Shown piece by piece: positions 9,298-19,227 of a stretch of 64,000 nucleotides of DNA. Within the stretch, counting starts at the first letter, position 1. Every line of letters begins with the position of its first letter. The notes beneath the pieces were generated by a model. It made no database searches. It saw nothing but the letters and a program-made list of their open reading frames with translations, and was not told the DNA's origin. A program made the translations under genes and the position numbers. Origin of the DNA: Archegozetes longisetosus (taxonomy: Eukaryota; Arthropoda; Arachnida; Sarcoptiformes; Trhypochthoniidae); contig JAEMBT020000005.1 of assembly GCA_018873245.2 (NCBI GenBank), positions 4,636,001 through 4,700,000 of the forward strand, read 5' to 3'.

Positions 9298-10663
9298 AAA
9301 AATTTTGGTTGAACTAGACTTTACGTGGCCAGAGATTTTCGACATAAACTTTGTATATAAATAAACTACAACTTAAGCTGATTTCAGATATATAAGTTTT
9401 TACTCATAGCAAGTGACTAGAGCATCGGTAAAAAAATTCCCGAAAAAACGACTAGACTTTACGTGGCCAGAGAATCCATAGATGAATTTCATATACAAAT
9501 AATCTATAACTCATACAGAGTTCAACTATGTAAATTTCATTCACCGCAAATGACCAGAATATCGGTAAAAAATTTCCCGAAAATTCGACTAGACTTTACG
9601 TGGTCAGATATTTTCGACATAAGCTTTCTATATAAAGAAACTACAACTCAAACTGAGTTCAAATATACAAATTTTATTTGCCGCAAATGATTAGAACATT
9701 GGTAAAAAAATTTCCGAATAATCTAGTATATAGAAAATTACCGTAAAATAAATTTATGGAATCACGTTTCAACTCAAACCGATTTAAATCAACAGAATTT
9801 CACTGTTCTAATAATATATTTTGATGAAACTTCAAAAATTAAAAAAATATTGAAAAAATGAGAGAACCAAGATCCTACGGGACCTTAGTTTAAAATAGTA
9901 CCTCGTTAAACATATATAGCGTCATTTTTTAATTCCACTGGTTTTTGCGCGCAATTTACGTGATGATTATAAATCGTATCCAAATAAATTATACGTCAAA
10001 TTAAAGATGAATGGTATAAATTTTATTAAAGATCAATAAACTAACCATTATTTTTAATACACAGTTGAACTCGATTAAAGAAACCTATGATTTATGATAC
10101 TCTAAAGCGATGAAAACTCTTATCATTAGAATAAGTTTCCATATTTTATAGTTTTTTCATCCTTGTCAAGACCTTGTTCAAAATATTTTTTTAACGAGGT
10201 ACTATTTTAAACTAAGGTCCCGTAGGATCTTGGTTCTCTCATTTTTTCAATATTTTTTTATTTTTTGAAGTTTCATCAAAATATATTATTAGAACAGTGA
10301 AATTCTGTTGATTTAAATCGGTTTGAGTTGAAACGTGATTCCATAAATTTATTTTACGGTAATTTTCTATATACTAGATTATTCTGAAATTTTTTTACCA
10401 ATGTTCTAATCATTTGCGGCAAATGAAATTTGTATATTTGAACTCAGTTTGAGTTGTAGTTTCTTTATATAGAAAGCTTATGTCGAAAATCTCTGGCCAC
10501 GTAAAGTCTAGTCGAATTTTCGGGAATTTTTTTACCGATGTTCTGGTCATTTGCGGCGGATAAAACTTATATATCTGAAATCAGCTTAAGCTATAGTTTA
10601 TTTATATACAAAGTTTATGTCGAAAATCTCTGGCCACGTAAAGTCTAGTTCAACCAAAATTTT
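9298..10663. mobile_element. Large fold-back element with repeated arm modules
   Basis: The ends read AAAATTTTGGTTGAAC (left) and its inverse GTTCAACCAAAATTTT (right). The left arm, about 9298-9915, holds three copies of a roughly 141 bp module starting CTAGACTTTACGTGG (9310, 9451, 9592). The right arm, about 10185-10663, holds two inverted copies. The inner parts of both arms match over CCAAGATCCTACGGGACC and GTACCTCGTTAAA. A spacer of about 270 bp (9915-10185) encodes nothing obvious. No transposase is present. Confidence 0.8.
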
Positions 10664-10990
10664 AATTTTCAAATAAAAACATTGATTTTAATGTTAGAAG
10701 TTTAACTATAAATTTGCTTTATTACTTGTTAACCTTTGTCTCATAAAGTTTGTTAAAACTTTAAATCTTTTTCATCTGCCTCCATAAAACTGTTCAAATT
10801 TATCTTGACTTAATAACTGTAATTATCTCGTATTTCTTTAATTATTTGCACATGTTTTCAAACTTATTCGTAACAAAGGTACTACAGTAGGCTTGGAAAA
10901 ACCGCCGTTATGAGATTTTTCAGTTAGTGTATTACTACTGCCTCCTGTTCCGAAAGTCTACCTGCAAATCTATTTAAATATTTTACTGTA
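10664..10990. other. Gene-free AT-rich spacer
   Basis: This stretch lies between the fold-back element and the inverted-repeat element. I see no open frame, repeat or signal. Confidence 0.5.
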
Positions 10991-12349
10991 TAAAGGATAC
11001 CAATATTTTCGTATGGACCACTGGGCCCCGTCCGATTTTGATGAGTGACATATAGTGATGCAAAATTTCTAGAAATTTTCTTTTTGATGAGAAGCTTTCT
11101 AGAGAGTTTCTCGGAACTATTGTTCCTACGCCGAGATTATTTTGAATGCCAAAACCAAAATAAGTGATATTTTGAACATTTAAAAGTCGCTAATGTTGTA
11201 TATCACATAAATTAAAACAATATTTCAATTAAAACATAAATTCGAGCTGAAGTAATAAAAAATTCCTCCTGAAAGAAATTTTGTGCGATAGAAAATTTCT
11301 AGAAATTTTTCGAGATAATTTCTCCGGAAATTTTCTTTTTATAACACTAGTGACATACCATTTGAAAAGTCTTTTGACGCTGGGCACAAAAGTATTTAGG
11401 GACTTTTTACCAAAATCAATAGTTTTCGAGTAACGAGGGAAAAATTTTCTTATGTTAAAAATGAATCTTTTCGGGATTTTAGCCACAAAAATATAACATT
11501 TGTGTTGCCCGCTTCCTACCACGTCGAGGTAAACCCGAAGGAAGGATAAAACTAAAACCAAAACTAAAAACAAACTAAAAAACTATAGAATAATTAATCT
11601 GTGTCAGTGCTATCCGGATAGGTAAAATATTTGAAAAAATCATCAAATTGCCTACCTGGTGATTTGATCTCAGATAGGTATCTGCCAAACCCCGGAAAAG
11701 AGCTCTAGTTCTCCTAGGAACGAGACCCCAGGACTGGGGTATCCATACCAGGTGGTGCCACCCACTACTAGGTAGGGTGGTGGCTGCCGTACCCCCACAA
11801 GGAGAGTTTGACCCACCTGGCTGGGGAGACCCAGCCTGGATCACAGGACCAACCCCCCTAGAGGGGTGTTGACCCTACCCCGTTCTCCTTGTAAACATTA
11901 CTGGGAACACTTCTAGATTTCAAAGCTAGTGGTTTTTTGATTTAGAGACCAGTTACATAACAGTGTCAAATGGACTATTGATGTATTAACCTTGTTGAAC
12001 TGAGTCTATTGGTACCCAACTTCAGGTTCTAGATCCCTTGGTTTGCTAGCCATCGCTCTAAGCATGTCTTATATCTTTTGACCTAGTTGCCTTCCTATAA
12101 CTCTGTAGAGGCTTCCTCCATGGTACGGATCTAATTCGAATTTACGAGACCTTTCTAAATGTATGAAATATTAAAAGGATTTCGGCTTTAATACCCATAA
12201 ATTGTTAATTATCGTTCTGAACCTTTTGGAGCTTATAACTCGGAAACGGAATGAGATAAACTATAAGTTATATATATTTGAACTCAGCAAAATAAGATCT
12301 ATCCGATGATACTAAAATCAGCGGGGCCCAAAAATATTGGTCTCCTTTA
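10991..12349. mobile_element. Putative 1.36 kb DNA transposon with imperfect TIRs
   Basis: The left end reads TAAAGGATACCAATATTTT, then GGGCCCCGTCCGATTTT. The reverse complement of the right end reads TAAAGGAGACCAATATTTT, then GGGCCCCGCTGATTTT. The agreement runs about 45 bp with a short gap. Inside are AT-rich direct and inverted TTTCTAGAAATTTT motifs (11.06-11.35 kb) and a GC-rich island at 11,650-11,890. I find no transposase, so it looks non-autonomous or heavily decayed. Confidence 0.5.
11650..11890 (-). repeat. GC-rich island within the putative transposon
   Basis: This is sharply richer in G and C than the surrounding DNA, with CCAGGTGG, CCCCAGGACTGGGG and CCCCCCTAGAGGGGTG self-complementary runs. 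The minus strand is open for about 75 codons (through GWHHLVWIPQSWGLVPRRTR), which reads like protein but belongs to no family I recognise. Likely transposon-derived sequence of a different origin from its host. Confidence 0.4.
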
Positions 12350-12534
12350 GTTAGGTTCCATACTACTTAAGTATTGTATACATAATTCTTGTACATTCAA
12401 TATAAGTGCTTTAAATATCAATTTTTTCTCATAATGGGAGATTGGAGAGAATCTGCCCGAATTTCATAATAAGTGACACATAATTAACCGTCAATCAAAC
12501 TTTGGTCGAAATCGGCGCCAGACAGTTCACACTC

Positions 12535-12656
12535 TTATTAGTCAATGGAATGATTCAGGTATCTTATGATAGCATCGATGGGGATATATAAATAAACTAG
12601 TCTATTGTTATAGTATTTTATAAAAGCAGTTTCAACAAAAATATAAATATAATATA
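12535..12656 (+). promoter_or_regulatory. Severed promoter half of a decayed ML gene
   Basis: This closely resembles the 5' flank of the intact ML gene at 23,447 (positions about 23,285-23,440). Shared blocks are GTATCTTATGATAG, AGTCTATTGTT-TATAGTATTT, AGAAGCAGTT-type text and AAAAATATAA. It ends abruptly at the left end of the Fanzor element. The matching downstream half resumes at 16,554, directly after the element. Confidence 0.75.
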
Positions 12657-13200
12657 CAGATTGTCCAAAATACAACTATACTCAAATATTGAGTACAACT
12701 TTTCTTTAATATTACGCATCGATTAGATGCAACTTATGAGTAAAGCTTGAAACAAGTAAATGAAAAGTCAAATATTTAATCATAATGTTTGAGATAAAAA
12801 CAAAAGTAGTAATTAAAATAGTGTTCTCAATAAAACAGAGTTTTTATTCATAAAACTTATTTATTAACTAAGTCTTGTGATCGAACTAAAGAGAAATTTG
12901 CTGATAAATTTGGCGAAAAAGGATCAACGAATGCGACTATAATTGACATTAATAGCATTAATAAGCGTATGTTATAGAGAACATTTCTAAACACTATTTT
13001 TGTACACCACATTAGATTAATAAAAGTTCAAATTTTCAGTATATGAGTAATTGATATTACTTGCGATTAACCGTTTACAGACCACATTAGAAGTCTGCAA
13101 CAGCTACAAAAGGTACCAAATACCCATTAACAAGAGAGCAGCCAACATATAAAACGTCAACTTTCTCTTGAGAGGTTAACAGGAACTACTCCTGTTCTAA
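12657..13200 (-). ncRNA. Candidate guide (omega) RNA region of the Fanzor element
   Basis: In characterised Fanzor/TnpB loci the guide RNA overlaps the 3' end of the nuclease gene and runs toward the element end. The equivalent here is the tract from the Fanzor stop to the TIR. At 13,178-13,196 a perfect 7 bp stem (AACAGGA / TCCTGTT, 5 nt loop) lies in the last coding codons. No transcript evidence is available; the RNA boundaries and existence are inferred from family knowledge. Confidence 0.3.
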
Positions 13201-13509
13201 CATAAGACAATGCTTTATATAATATATTTCTGGCTGCGTTGATGTCACGATTCCACACTTTTTTACAATTTGGGCAAACTTGAAAACGATGTGGAGACTG
13301 TGATGTTTCGCACACTTCATAACAGTTTGAACACAATTTGGTCGTCCTGTACTCATCAGTCAAATACACCACACAATGTTCTCTTCTCCTCAACAAGGCT
13401 TCATATAACTTTTTCAGTGGTGTCTTCACGTATCCTTTGATGAATGCAGGCACTTTGCCATTCCCATACGCAATAAACGTTTTCTTGTTATTGTTATTGT
13501 CATTATTGT

Positions 13510-13616
13510 CACGATCATTGTCACTCTTCTCCTTCTTTTCCCTCTTCTCCTCTTTCTTCTCCCTCTTTTTCTTCTTCCTCTTCTTCCTCTTCCTCTTCCT
13601 CTTCTTCTTCTTTATG
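13510..13616. repeat. CTT/CCT-rich low-complexity tract in the Fanzor frame
   Basis: A near-pure pyrimidine stretch (TTC, CTC and CTT triplets) encodes, on the minus strand, a run of Lys/Arg/Glu followed by Asp/Asn. It sits between the RuvC-I region and the zinc finger. It looks like microsatellite expansion inside the gene. Confidence 0.85.
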
Positions 13617-15080
13617 CCTACTATTTGATTGGCTTTTTGATCCAAAACTTTTTGTGTCAAAATAATTTTATCCCATTTCAACTTTGAAACAACTTTTCTC
13701 ATAAATGCCTGTTGTAGTTTTTCAAAGTGTTTCAAAGTGAATTCGGTGTACTTCGAGTAATCGTATCTTCTGCTGATCACAATTTTGGCATCTTGTTCGA
13801 TTTTTTCGCGATCTTTTCTGACGGTAGTTAAGATATCTTCTGTCAATGATTGTAACTTCTTCTTTCTCTGGAACTGTTTTGTGTCGTACCGAAATGATGA
13901 ACTCTTGTAGAGATGATTTTTTTTCATCCTTGACCATACCAAACATGTATCTTGCTCCAGGATCTAGACCAACGAAATTTGAAAATTCGTTATTCGTTAG
14001 TTGAGATCTCAAACTCTCAACTTGTTTCGAGTTGTACTTCTCTCTCACTCTTCTCACCATATGCACTGAAACGTTGATGCCGTCCGTCGAAAATGAACCA
14101 GCAAAGTATTTGTCTTATCTAACATTCTCAAACTTATGAATATTTAAGTATTGTAGCCAATATTCTTTAGATCTTGCTCTGAATTTACTGCCAATTCTAT
14201 CTTCTTTTTTTTTAATCAGATGTAATGAAGATAGTAAATCTCGCAACCCATCAGCTGTATATAAGATGTGCTTTCTTCCGAAGGAAAACACGGGAAACAG
14301 ATTGAATGACTTTACTTTTTGACGATCTTCTGGTTTCTCCTCATCTATAAAGTTGTTGAAAAATCTTCGTAGACTGTATGAGAATTTGATATAGTTCCAC
14401 CACTTGGCTTCGAGATCTAAAATGTGAAACGGTCTTCCAAATTGAATTCTGTCTTGAAAACATTTAAATATTGATCGACTGACGCATCGCTTTCACTGTC
14501 TTCTTGTTTTGTGAATAGCAACTTTAAAGTCCTATGTAGAGACCTTTTGTCCATATGTGGAAATTTCAACTTGAAGTATCTTTTGACTCGCGAATACATA
14601 TGAAGAATGATGTTGTTTTTCATGTTGGTTTCCAGAGTTTTGGCAGCATTCTGGATGAGATAAGACCTCTGCTTACCGTTATAGAATTCTTTTCCCCCAA
14701 TTCTTCTTAAATCGCTGTACTCTTCATCCAATGGTCTTTTACCTTGAAGCTGATAGAAAAAGTTTAATATGTTTGGCATCTTGTCTTTTAAATTCGATCC
14801 AGATTCCAGTAGCTTGCAGTAGTGAAAGCTGATCAAGATGGAGACTTCAATCATCAGAGACGATACTTCCAGAACATCGTTGGTTATCGATGAGATGAGC
14901 TGTTGGTTTCTCTTGCAGAACTTATTGAGGCCACATTTGATGGTATAGGTCTCGGTTTTGAATTTCGTTCATGCTTTTTTCTGAGGTGGAATGTAAAAGT
15001 CACACTTATTGCTTGATCTACGAATGTGATCACTTTTGCCACAAGCTTTGCAGGATGTTGCCGTTACTGTTGCTGTTGCT

Positions 15081-15157
15081 GATGCTGATGCTGATGCTGA
15101 TGCTGATGCTGATGCTGATGCTGATGCTGATGCTGATGCTGATGCTGATGCTGATGC
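15081..15157. repeat. (GATGCT)n microsatellite, about 13 units
   Basis: An uninterrupted hexanucleotide repeat that on the minus strand encodes an Ala-Ser dipeptide run at the N-terminus of the Fanzor frame. Flanking triplets (GTTGCT) extend it to Ala-Thr. Confidence 0.95.
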
Positions 15158-15259
15158 CGTTGCTGTTGCAGTTGCAGGTGGTGTTGCTACTACTGTTACC
15201 GTTGCTGTCGGCGGTGTTGGCGTTGGTGTTAGTGGTGGTGTTGGCGGTGGCGTTGACAT

Positions 15260-16553
15260 TTTGTTGATAAGCTAAATTTTAATAGAAAGAAGTTTTTGGG
15301 AATCTAAAAAATTATTTAGCATTTAAAACTTTGTATTACAAACAGAAAATTATAACTTTATTATTAACTATGGACACAGTACAAAGTAACAAATACTTTT
15401 ACAGATTTCTTCAAAGAAGAAATGAGTGAAGAAAATGAAGAAAACCACGACATTCTATAGGAAAATTGTTGGGTCGGGTGTATGTATTTGTTAAGTTTTA
15501 TGTTGGCCCTAAGGCGATAATATTGCTTAAATTTTGAGAATTGGGCGAAATGTTGAATTTTACGTGCTACATGTGGTTATCTTAGTTGAAATATGGTCAG
15601 TAATAATTTTAAATTTCATTGAAAAAACCAAAAATTAAATATAAATTTCCTTGGAAAACCCCAGGAAATCTAAATTTGTTGGAAAATCACAGAAAAAACA
15701 AAGTAATAAAATAAATCTAAAGGACTTTTCACATTAATTTAAAGTATTTATTGCTTTAATTTAACAGTATTAATCCATAGAAAACTTTAGAAAATTATTC
15801 CTTTAGGTTATTAATAAATACTTCATACGAGTAGAAGTATTTGAAATGTTTATAGTTTCGAGATAGCTATAAATATTTAAAGATGTAGAAACTTTTTGAC
15901 ATTTATTACTTCTAATAAATAACAAAGTCTAAGAAATCTGTCCCTTCTAGATCAACGTTAAAAAATAGGTTAAGGAAAGTGAGAAACCGCATCATTTCAG
16001 TATTGCCGCTTTAGGTTGCACGACTATTGCACAACTTTGTGTAATAGAAACCGTGTGTAATAGACAACAGTACACTAATTACGTCGTTAATAATTATTCA
16101 GAGATTGCACAAAATATTGTTAACTAAAAACATTGAATGACAAAACTAATTTTTAAAAAGTAATATTTCATAATGAATCTATGAAAATAGATTGAAATTT
16201 TTAATAAAAGTATTCAAAATTAACTAAATAAATAATGGCTTAAAATCAAGTGACTATCAATTGATGAGATGCATATTGAGAAACAGGTTTACCCCATGCT
16301 ATCTTTATATAGACCTATTTTATGGTATTAGACCAATTTTGTTTATAGTTTAACATTGCCTATACTTTAAAATTGTATGGACTGCAGTGACCTATCAGTA
16401 GATTAATAACTTTTGATTTGTTTTTATTTATAACCTTTTAATACGGAATTATTGTTACCAGTTGGGAACATCTGTCTTTAAAGGGTTAAGATATCAAATT
16501 GTAAAAAGCCTTTAACTGCTTCATCTGAGTTTAGTTTTATTTTGGACAATCTG
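15260..16553. other. Non-coding right part of the Fanzor element
   Basis: AT-rich, with no frame of note. A short ATG-led reading (MSEENEENHDIL) near 15,420 stops after twelve codons. No transposase motif is visible. The only structural signal is the terminal inverted repeat at the right end. Confidence 0.5.
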
Positions 16554-16555
16554 TA

Positions 16556-17112
16556 GAGTTATGTATAGAATTATAATAAGGCTATTTGTTATCAATATTT
16601 TAATCATTGGAATAAGTTTTACACACAGTTTAATAATGTTTTGCACACCGATATCATTAGCTCAGTTTAATACTTTAAAAAATCATATCGATGTGTATGA
16701 CACTCATATAATCAAAGTTACAAACTATGATTGTATTAATAAAGAGGTCTATTATACGTGATATTGATTTTGTAATCATTTTTTATGACACACTGACTCA
16801 GTGTATTTTGTTAGAAGATTATTATTGTCAAATTTTAAATGAAATGCAGACCATTTTTAATCTGTATGACCTCGATGCGCAAATCATTATGAAAGAAACT
16901 GTACAAATTACAATAAATGCGAATCAAATTGTGGAAATGTTACATCAGTAAATATCTCAAATTGTCTATCTACTCCAGACATTTGCGGAAGACTCCATTG
17001 AAAGTAGTGTAAAAACTTTTTATCCGAAAGTCAAATGTGATGATTAAACTGGAGCTAACAGACTCTGATGGCAATATACTTGCATTTGTATTGATTCCGT
17101 CTAAAATCGAAT
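16556..17112 (+). pseudogene. Decayed ML-domain (group 2 allergen/NPC2-like) gene
   Basis: The start (MYRIIIRLFVINILIIG) mirrors the signal peptide of the intact gene at 23,447 (MHRIITLFAIIFLING). After an unrelated insert, the stretch at about 16,910-16,995 reads NCGNVTSVNISNCLSTPDIC, the first Cys block of ML proteins. At about 17,020-17,112 YPKVKCD and then, in a shifted frame, IKLELTDSDGNILAFVLIPS and KIE plus stop reproduce the last beta strands. The exons encoding the domain's middle are missing. The 3' flank from 17,113 to about 17,470 still matches that of the intact gene (24,299-24,650). The Fanzor element separates this gene from its promoter. Confidence 0.75.
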
Positions 17113-17985
17113 AAGACTTTCTTAACCTCTAACTCAAATCTGCATAAATATTATTAAACTAGTTTTATATTTTTCTAAATCATTTGAAATTCGCTCCAAA
17201 ATGTGATTCAGTTAAACAAATATTTTTTACTTTGAAAAGTTAATATCAAACTTTACATTAATTTGTATTCTTTAAAAGTAAACTTTTATGATTGAAAGCT
17301 ATTATTAGAGATTTTGAAACGTTTCCCCTTTAAATAAATTCGATGTTCAACGTAAGATTTTAAATAAATTTCTTTAGCTTTCTTTAATAGGAAATTTAAA
17401 TATTTTCTGGAAAAGTCTAGAGGTATACTTTAAGTATTATTTAGTTGGTTGTTTACGTTATAAGTAGGGCTGTTTTATTGATGAAATTTTTGTGAAAATC
17501 GGTGCAATTTTCGGTGAAGTTTTATAACTATATTTGAAAATTTTATTTATAGGAAAAGTTAAAATAGTTTAGGCATAATATTTTCTCAATATTTTCTTCA
17601 GTAAAACTCAATATGTTACCTCTTAATGCAGATTTTGCATTGAAAAGATCTCTCAACTTAAACAGATACAACAGATGAATATTTAAACTCTAATAACAAT
17701 TCAAAGGGAGTTTCAATGTTTACAATTCCCCTAATATCTAGATTTTCATTTAATGATTTACTAAATTTATTAATTGTTACACCGGATAATCGGTCGGCCA
17801 CTTCATTGGGCAGTATTTTTAAGTGTTTGGTAATTTTGAACCATCAGTTTGAATATCTATTATAGCTCCAGTGAAAAATCTTTATACGTTTATCCCAATT
17901 AATTTGTTTTTTAATCCCGAAAATAAAAATTTTGAAACATTTGGCTTCAAAAAATATGAAAATCATTGTCCATTTTGTTGCTGCT
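17113..17985. other. Non-coding DNA homologous to 24,290-25,590
   Basis: This includes blocks such as CTGCATAAATATTATTAAAC, CTCCAAAATGTGATTCAGTT and AATATTTTTTACTTTGAAAA, shared with the DNA between the two intact ML genes. Similarity fades after about 17,470. No gene was found. Confidence 0.6.
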
Positions 17986-18240
17986 CATAGAATAGGATTT
18001 CATACATCAATAGACAAATGATTTAAGTTTGAGTTTAGTTTGAGTTTAAGGAATCGAAAATAAACATCACTTTAATATGAAATGACTTTTTTTCAAATGC
18101 GGCATCTCTGAAAGCAACTATAAATTCAATTAAAATTACCAGTTGTGATCTGAATGATACTCACCTCTTGAGTTGTGTTTTCAAAAAAGGACAAAATGTT
18201 GCCATTACTACCAGTTTTACCACAAGTATGTTTTTTATCG
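17985..18240 (+). pseudogene. Decayed copy of the second ML gene (exon 2 region)
   Basis: The intron text CATAGAATAGGATTTCATAC and ATCAATAGACAAATGATTTA matches the intact gene near 25,930. The following exon reads KATINSIKITSCDLNDT, then SCVFKKGQNVAITTSFTT, against KVTINSINITNCDPNDT and SCIFKKGQNVTINTSFTT in the intact copy. First and last exons are absent: after 18,240 the sequence turns into unrelated GC-richer text. It is the counterpart of the 25,587-26,523 gene in the decayed module. Confidence 0.75.
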
Positions 18241-18460
18241 AAATCTTTCATTTTCATAAGCAGTGGTGGCAACGCTCAACGTTCGCTCCAACGCTCGGCG
18301 CTCGGGTTTTGGAATCTCGCGAGCGTCGAGCGTTTATAGAGCGTCAAGTCATAGAGGCTACTCGTTTAATGTCAAGATTGCACACAATTTTGAAGCAGTA
18401 ATACAAACTTTATATTTAAATAATATGATAATTTAAATTTAGAATTTTACGCATTAAAAC

Positions 18461-18530
18461 TAATGATGCACATTGAGATAGATTCAAGTTCAGCTCAAGC
18501 TCGGTCTAACAGAGCTTATGTGCATCATTA
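18461..18530. repeat. Perfect 13 bp inverted repeat
   Basis: TAATGATGCACAT at 18,461-18,473 and ATGTGCATCATTA at 18,518-18,530 enclose 44 bp. Possibly a very short MITE. Confidence 0.75.
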
Positions 18531-19069
18531 ACTTTGCCGGATATGATTCAATAACCATAAATGATTAAAATCGAAATTCAAAATTTTATTAATATCTAAT
18601 TATGAGCGCAAGAAGTGAAGATTCAGGTATTGATCTAATTGGCGGCCTAATTATGTGCGCAGCAGAGATGTCAAAGCTGTTTGGCTGTGTGAAGCTGTGT
18701 TAAAATGATAACTAGTTATCGGGTTGATAAGTACCAAACGGTCGGAAGCGCTCACAAAAATCATGAGGAGCCAAATCGATAGAACTCAATGAGACAAATC
18801 GATTGACGTAAGAATCGTCATGCTACGCCTACTGGTTTAAAAGATAAGCCCCTTTTTATATAGAAACTAATAATTTTATTACTGAGTAGGCGGGACTTGA
18901 TCAAAATCGGGAGAGATTCAAATCCATAGTTCTTAACGAGACAAATTGATTATTACAATAATCATTAAGCTACGCACACCGGGTTAGAAGATACATCCTT
19001 TTAGGATTATTTTATATTTAATAGAGTTGTTATAAATCACAGCTAGCTTTAATAAACTCTGGATTTCAA

Positions 19070-19227
19070 AACCATAATAAACTCAATAAGTTATTCTAAA
19101 GCAGAATCACTCTCAGAATCTTCAAAATTTACAGAATCACCAAATTCCTCTTCAGAACCTGTAGATTGGAGAGGTTCCGAGAGCAACTCTTCATCGTGAG
19201 AAATTTGTGAGAGATCATTCAAAAATA
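19070..19227 (-). pseudogene. Acidic protein tail cut by the mariner insertion
   Basis: The minus strand is open from the mariner boundary down to a TAA near 19,100. It reads LNDLSQISHDEELLSEPLQS, then TGSEEEFGDSVNFEDSESDS, an acidic tail. Its upstream part would have been displaced by the mariner element. The family is not recognisable, and it may itself be transposon-derived. Confidence 0.25.

Larger units (their letters stand above)
13157..15259 (-). pseudogene. Fanzor (eukaryotic TnpB-like RNA-guided nuclease), broken
   Basis: Reading down the minus strand from the ATG at 15,259: a Pro/Thr/Val start, an Ala-Ser repeat, a CKACGKSDHIRRSSNKC zinc-knuckle-like motif, then a helical region. 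Next come FNLFPVFSFGRKHILYTADG and FAGSFSTDGINVSVHMVRR (14.05-14.4 kb) and the RuvC-I motif FVGLDPGARY (catalytic Asp codon 13,962-13,964). A Lys-rich low-complexity insert follows, then AYGNGKVPAFIKGYVKTPLK and TDEYRTTKLCSNC (Glu of the rearranged Fanzor site). The sequence ends with a second CPNC pair and RuvC-III NRDINAARNI. All landmarks fit Fanzor1. Breaks: TGA at 14,969-14,971, TAA at 14,115-14,117, a frameshift near 14,440, and a one-base shift in an A8 run near 13,910 just after RuvC-I. Bao and Jurka described Fanzor genes inside diverse eukaryotic transposons, which fits this setting. Inactive copy. Confidence 0.9.
12657..16553. mobile_element. Fanzor-bearing transposon with TIRs and TA target duplication
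   Basis: The left end reads CAGATTGTCCAAAATACAAC and the reverse complement of the right end reads CAGATTGTCCAAAATAAAAC. The terminal repeat spans 28 bp with two mismatches. TA flanks both ends (12,655-12,656 and 16,554-16,555), the target choice of Tc1/mariner-type transposition. Flanking DNA on both sides matches the continuous promoter of the intact ML gene at 23,447, which serves as an empty-site reference. The only recognisable cargo is the Fanzor pseudogene at 13,157-15,259 (-). I see no separate transposase in the 500 bp or 1.3 kb on either side of it. Confidence 0.85.

Noticed and set aside
11229..11573. 114-codon minus-strand frame
   Set aside because: Basic, low-complexity translation of repeated TTTCTAGAAATTTT motifs inside the putative transposon.
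13338..13628. Plus-strand 96-codon frame rich in Leu, Ser and Phe
   Set aside because: It is the antisense of the Lys-rich Fanzor insert and has no protein-like character.
14971..15275. Plus-strand frames of Leu-Met and Asp-Ala repeats
   Set aside because: They are translations of the (GATGCT)n repeat in other frames. The minus strand frame leads into the Fanzor gene.
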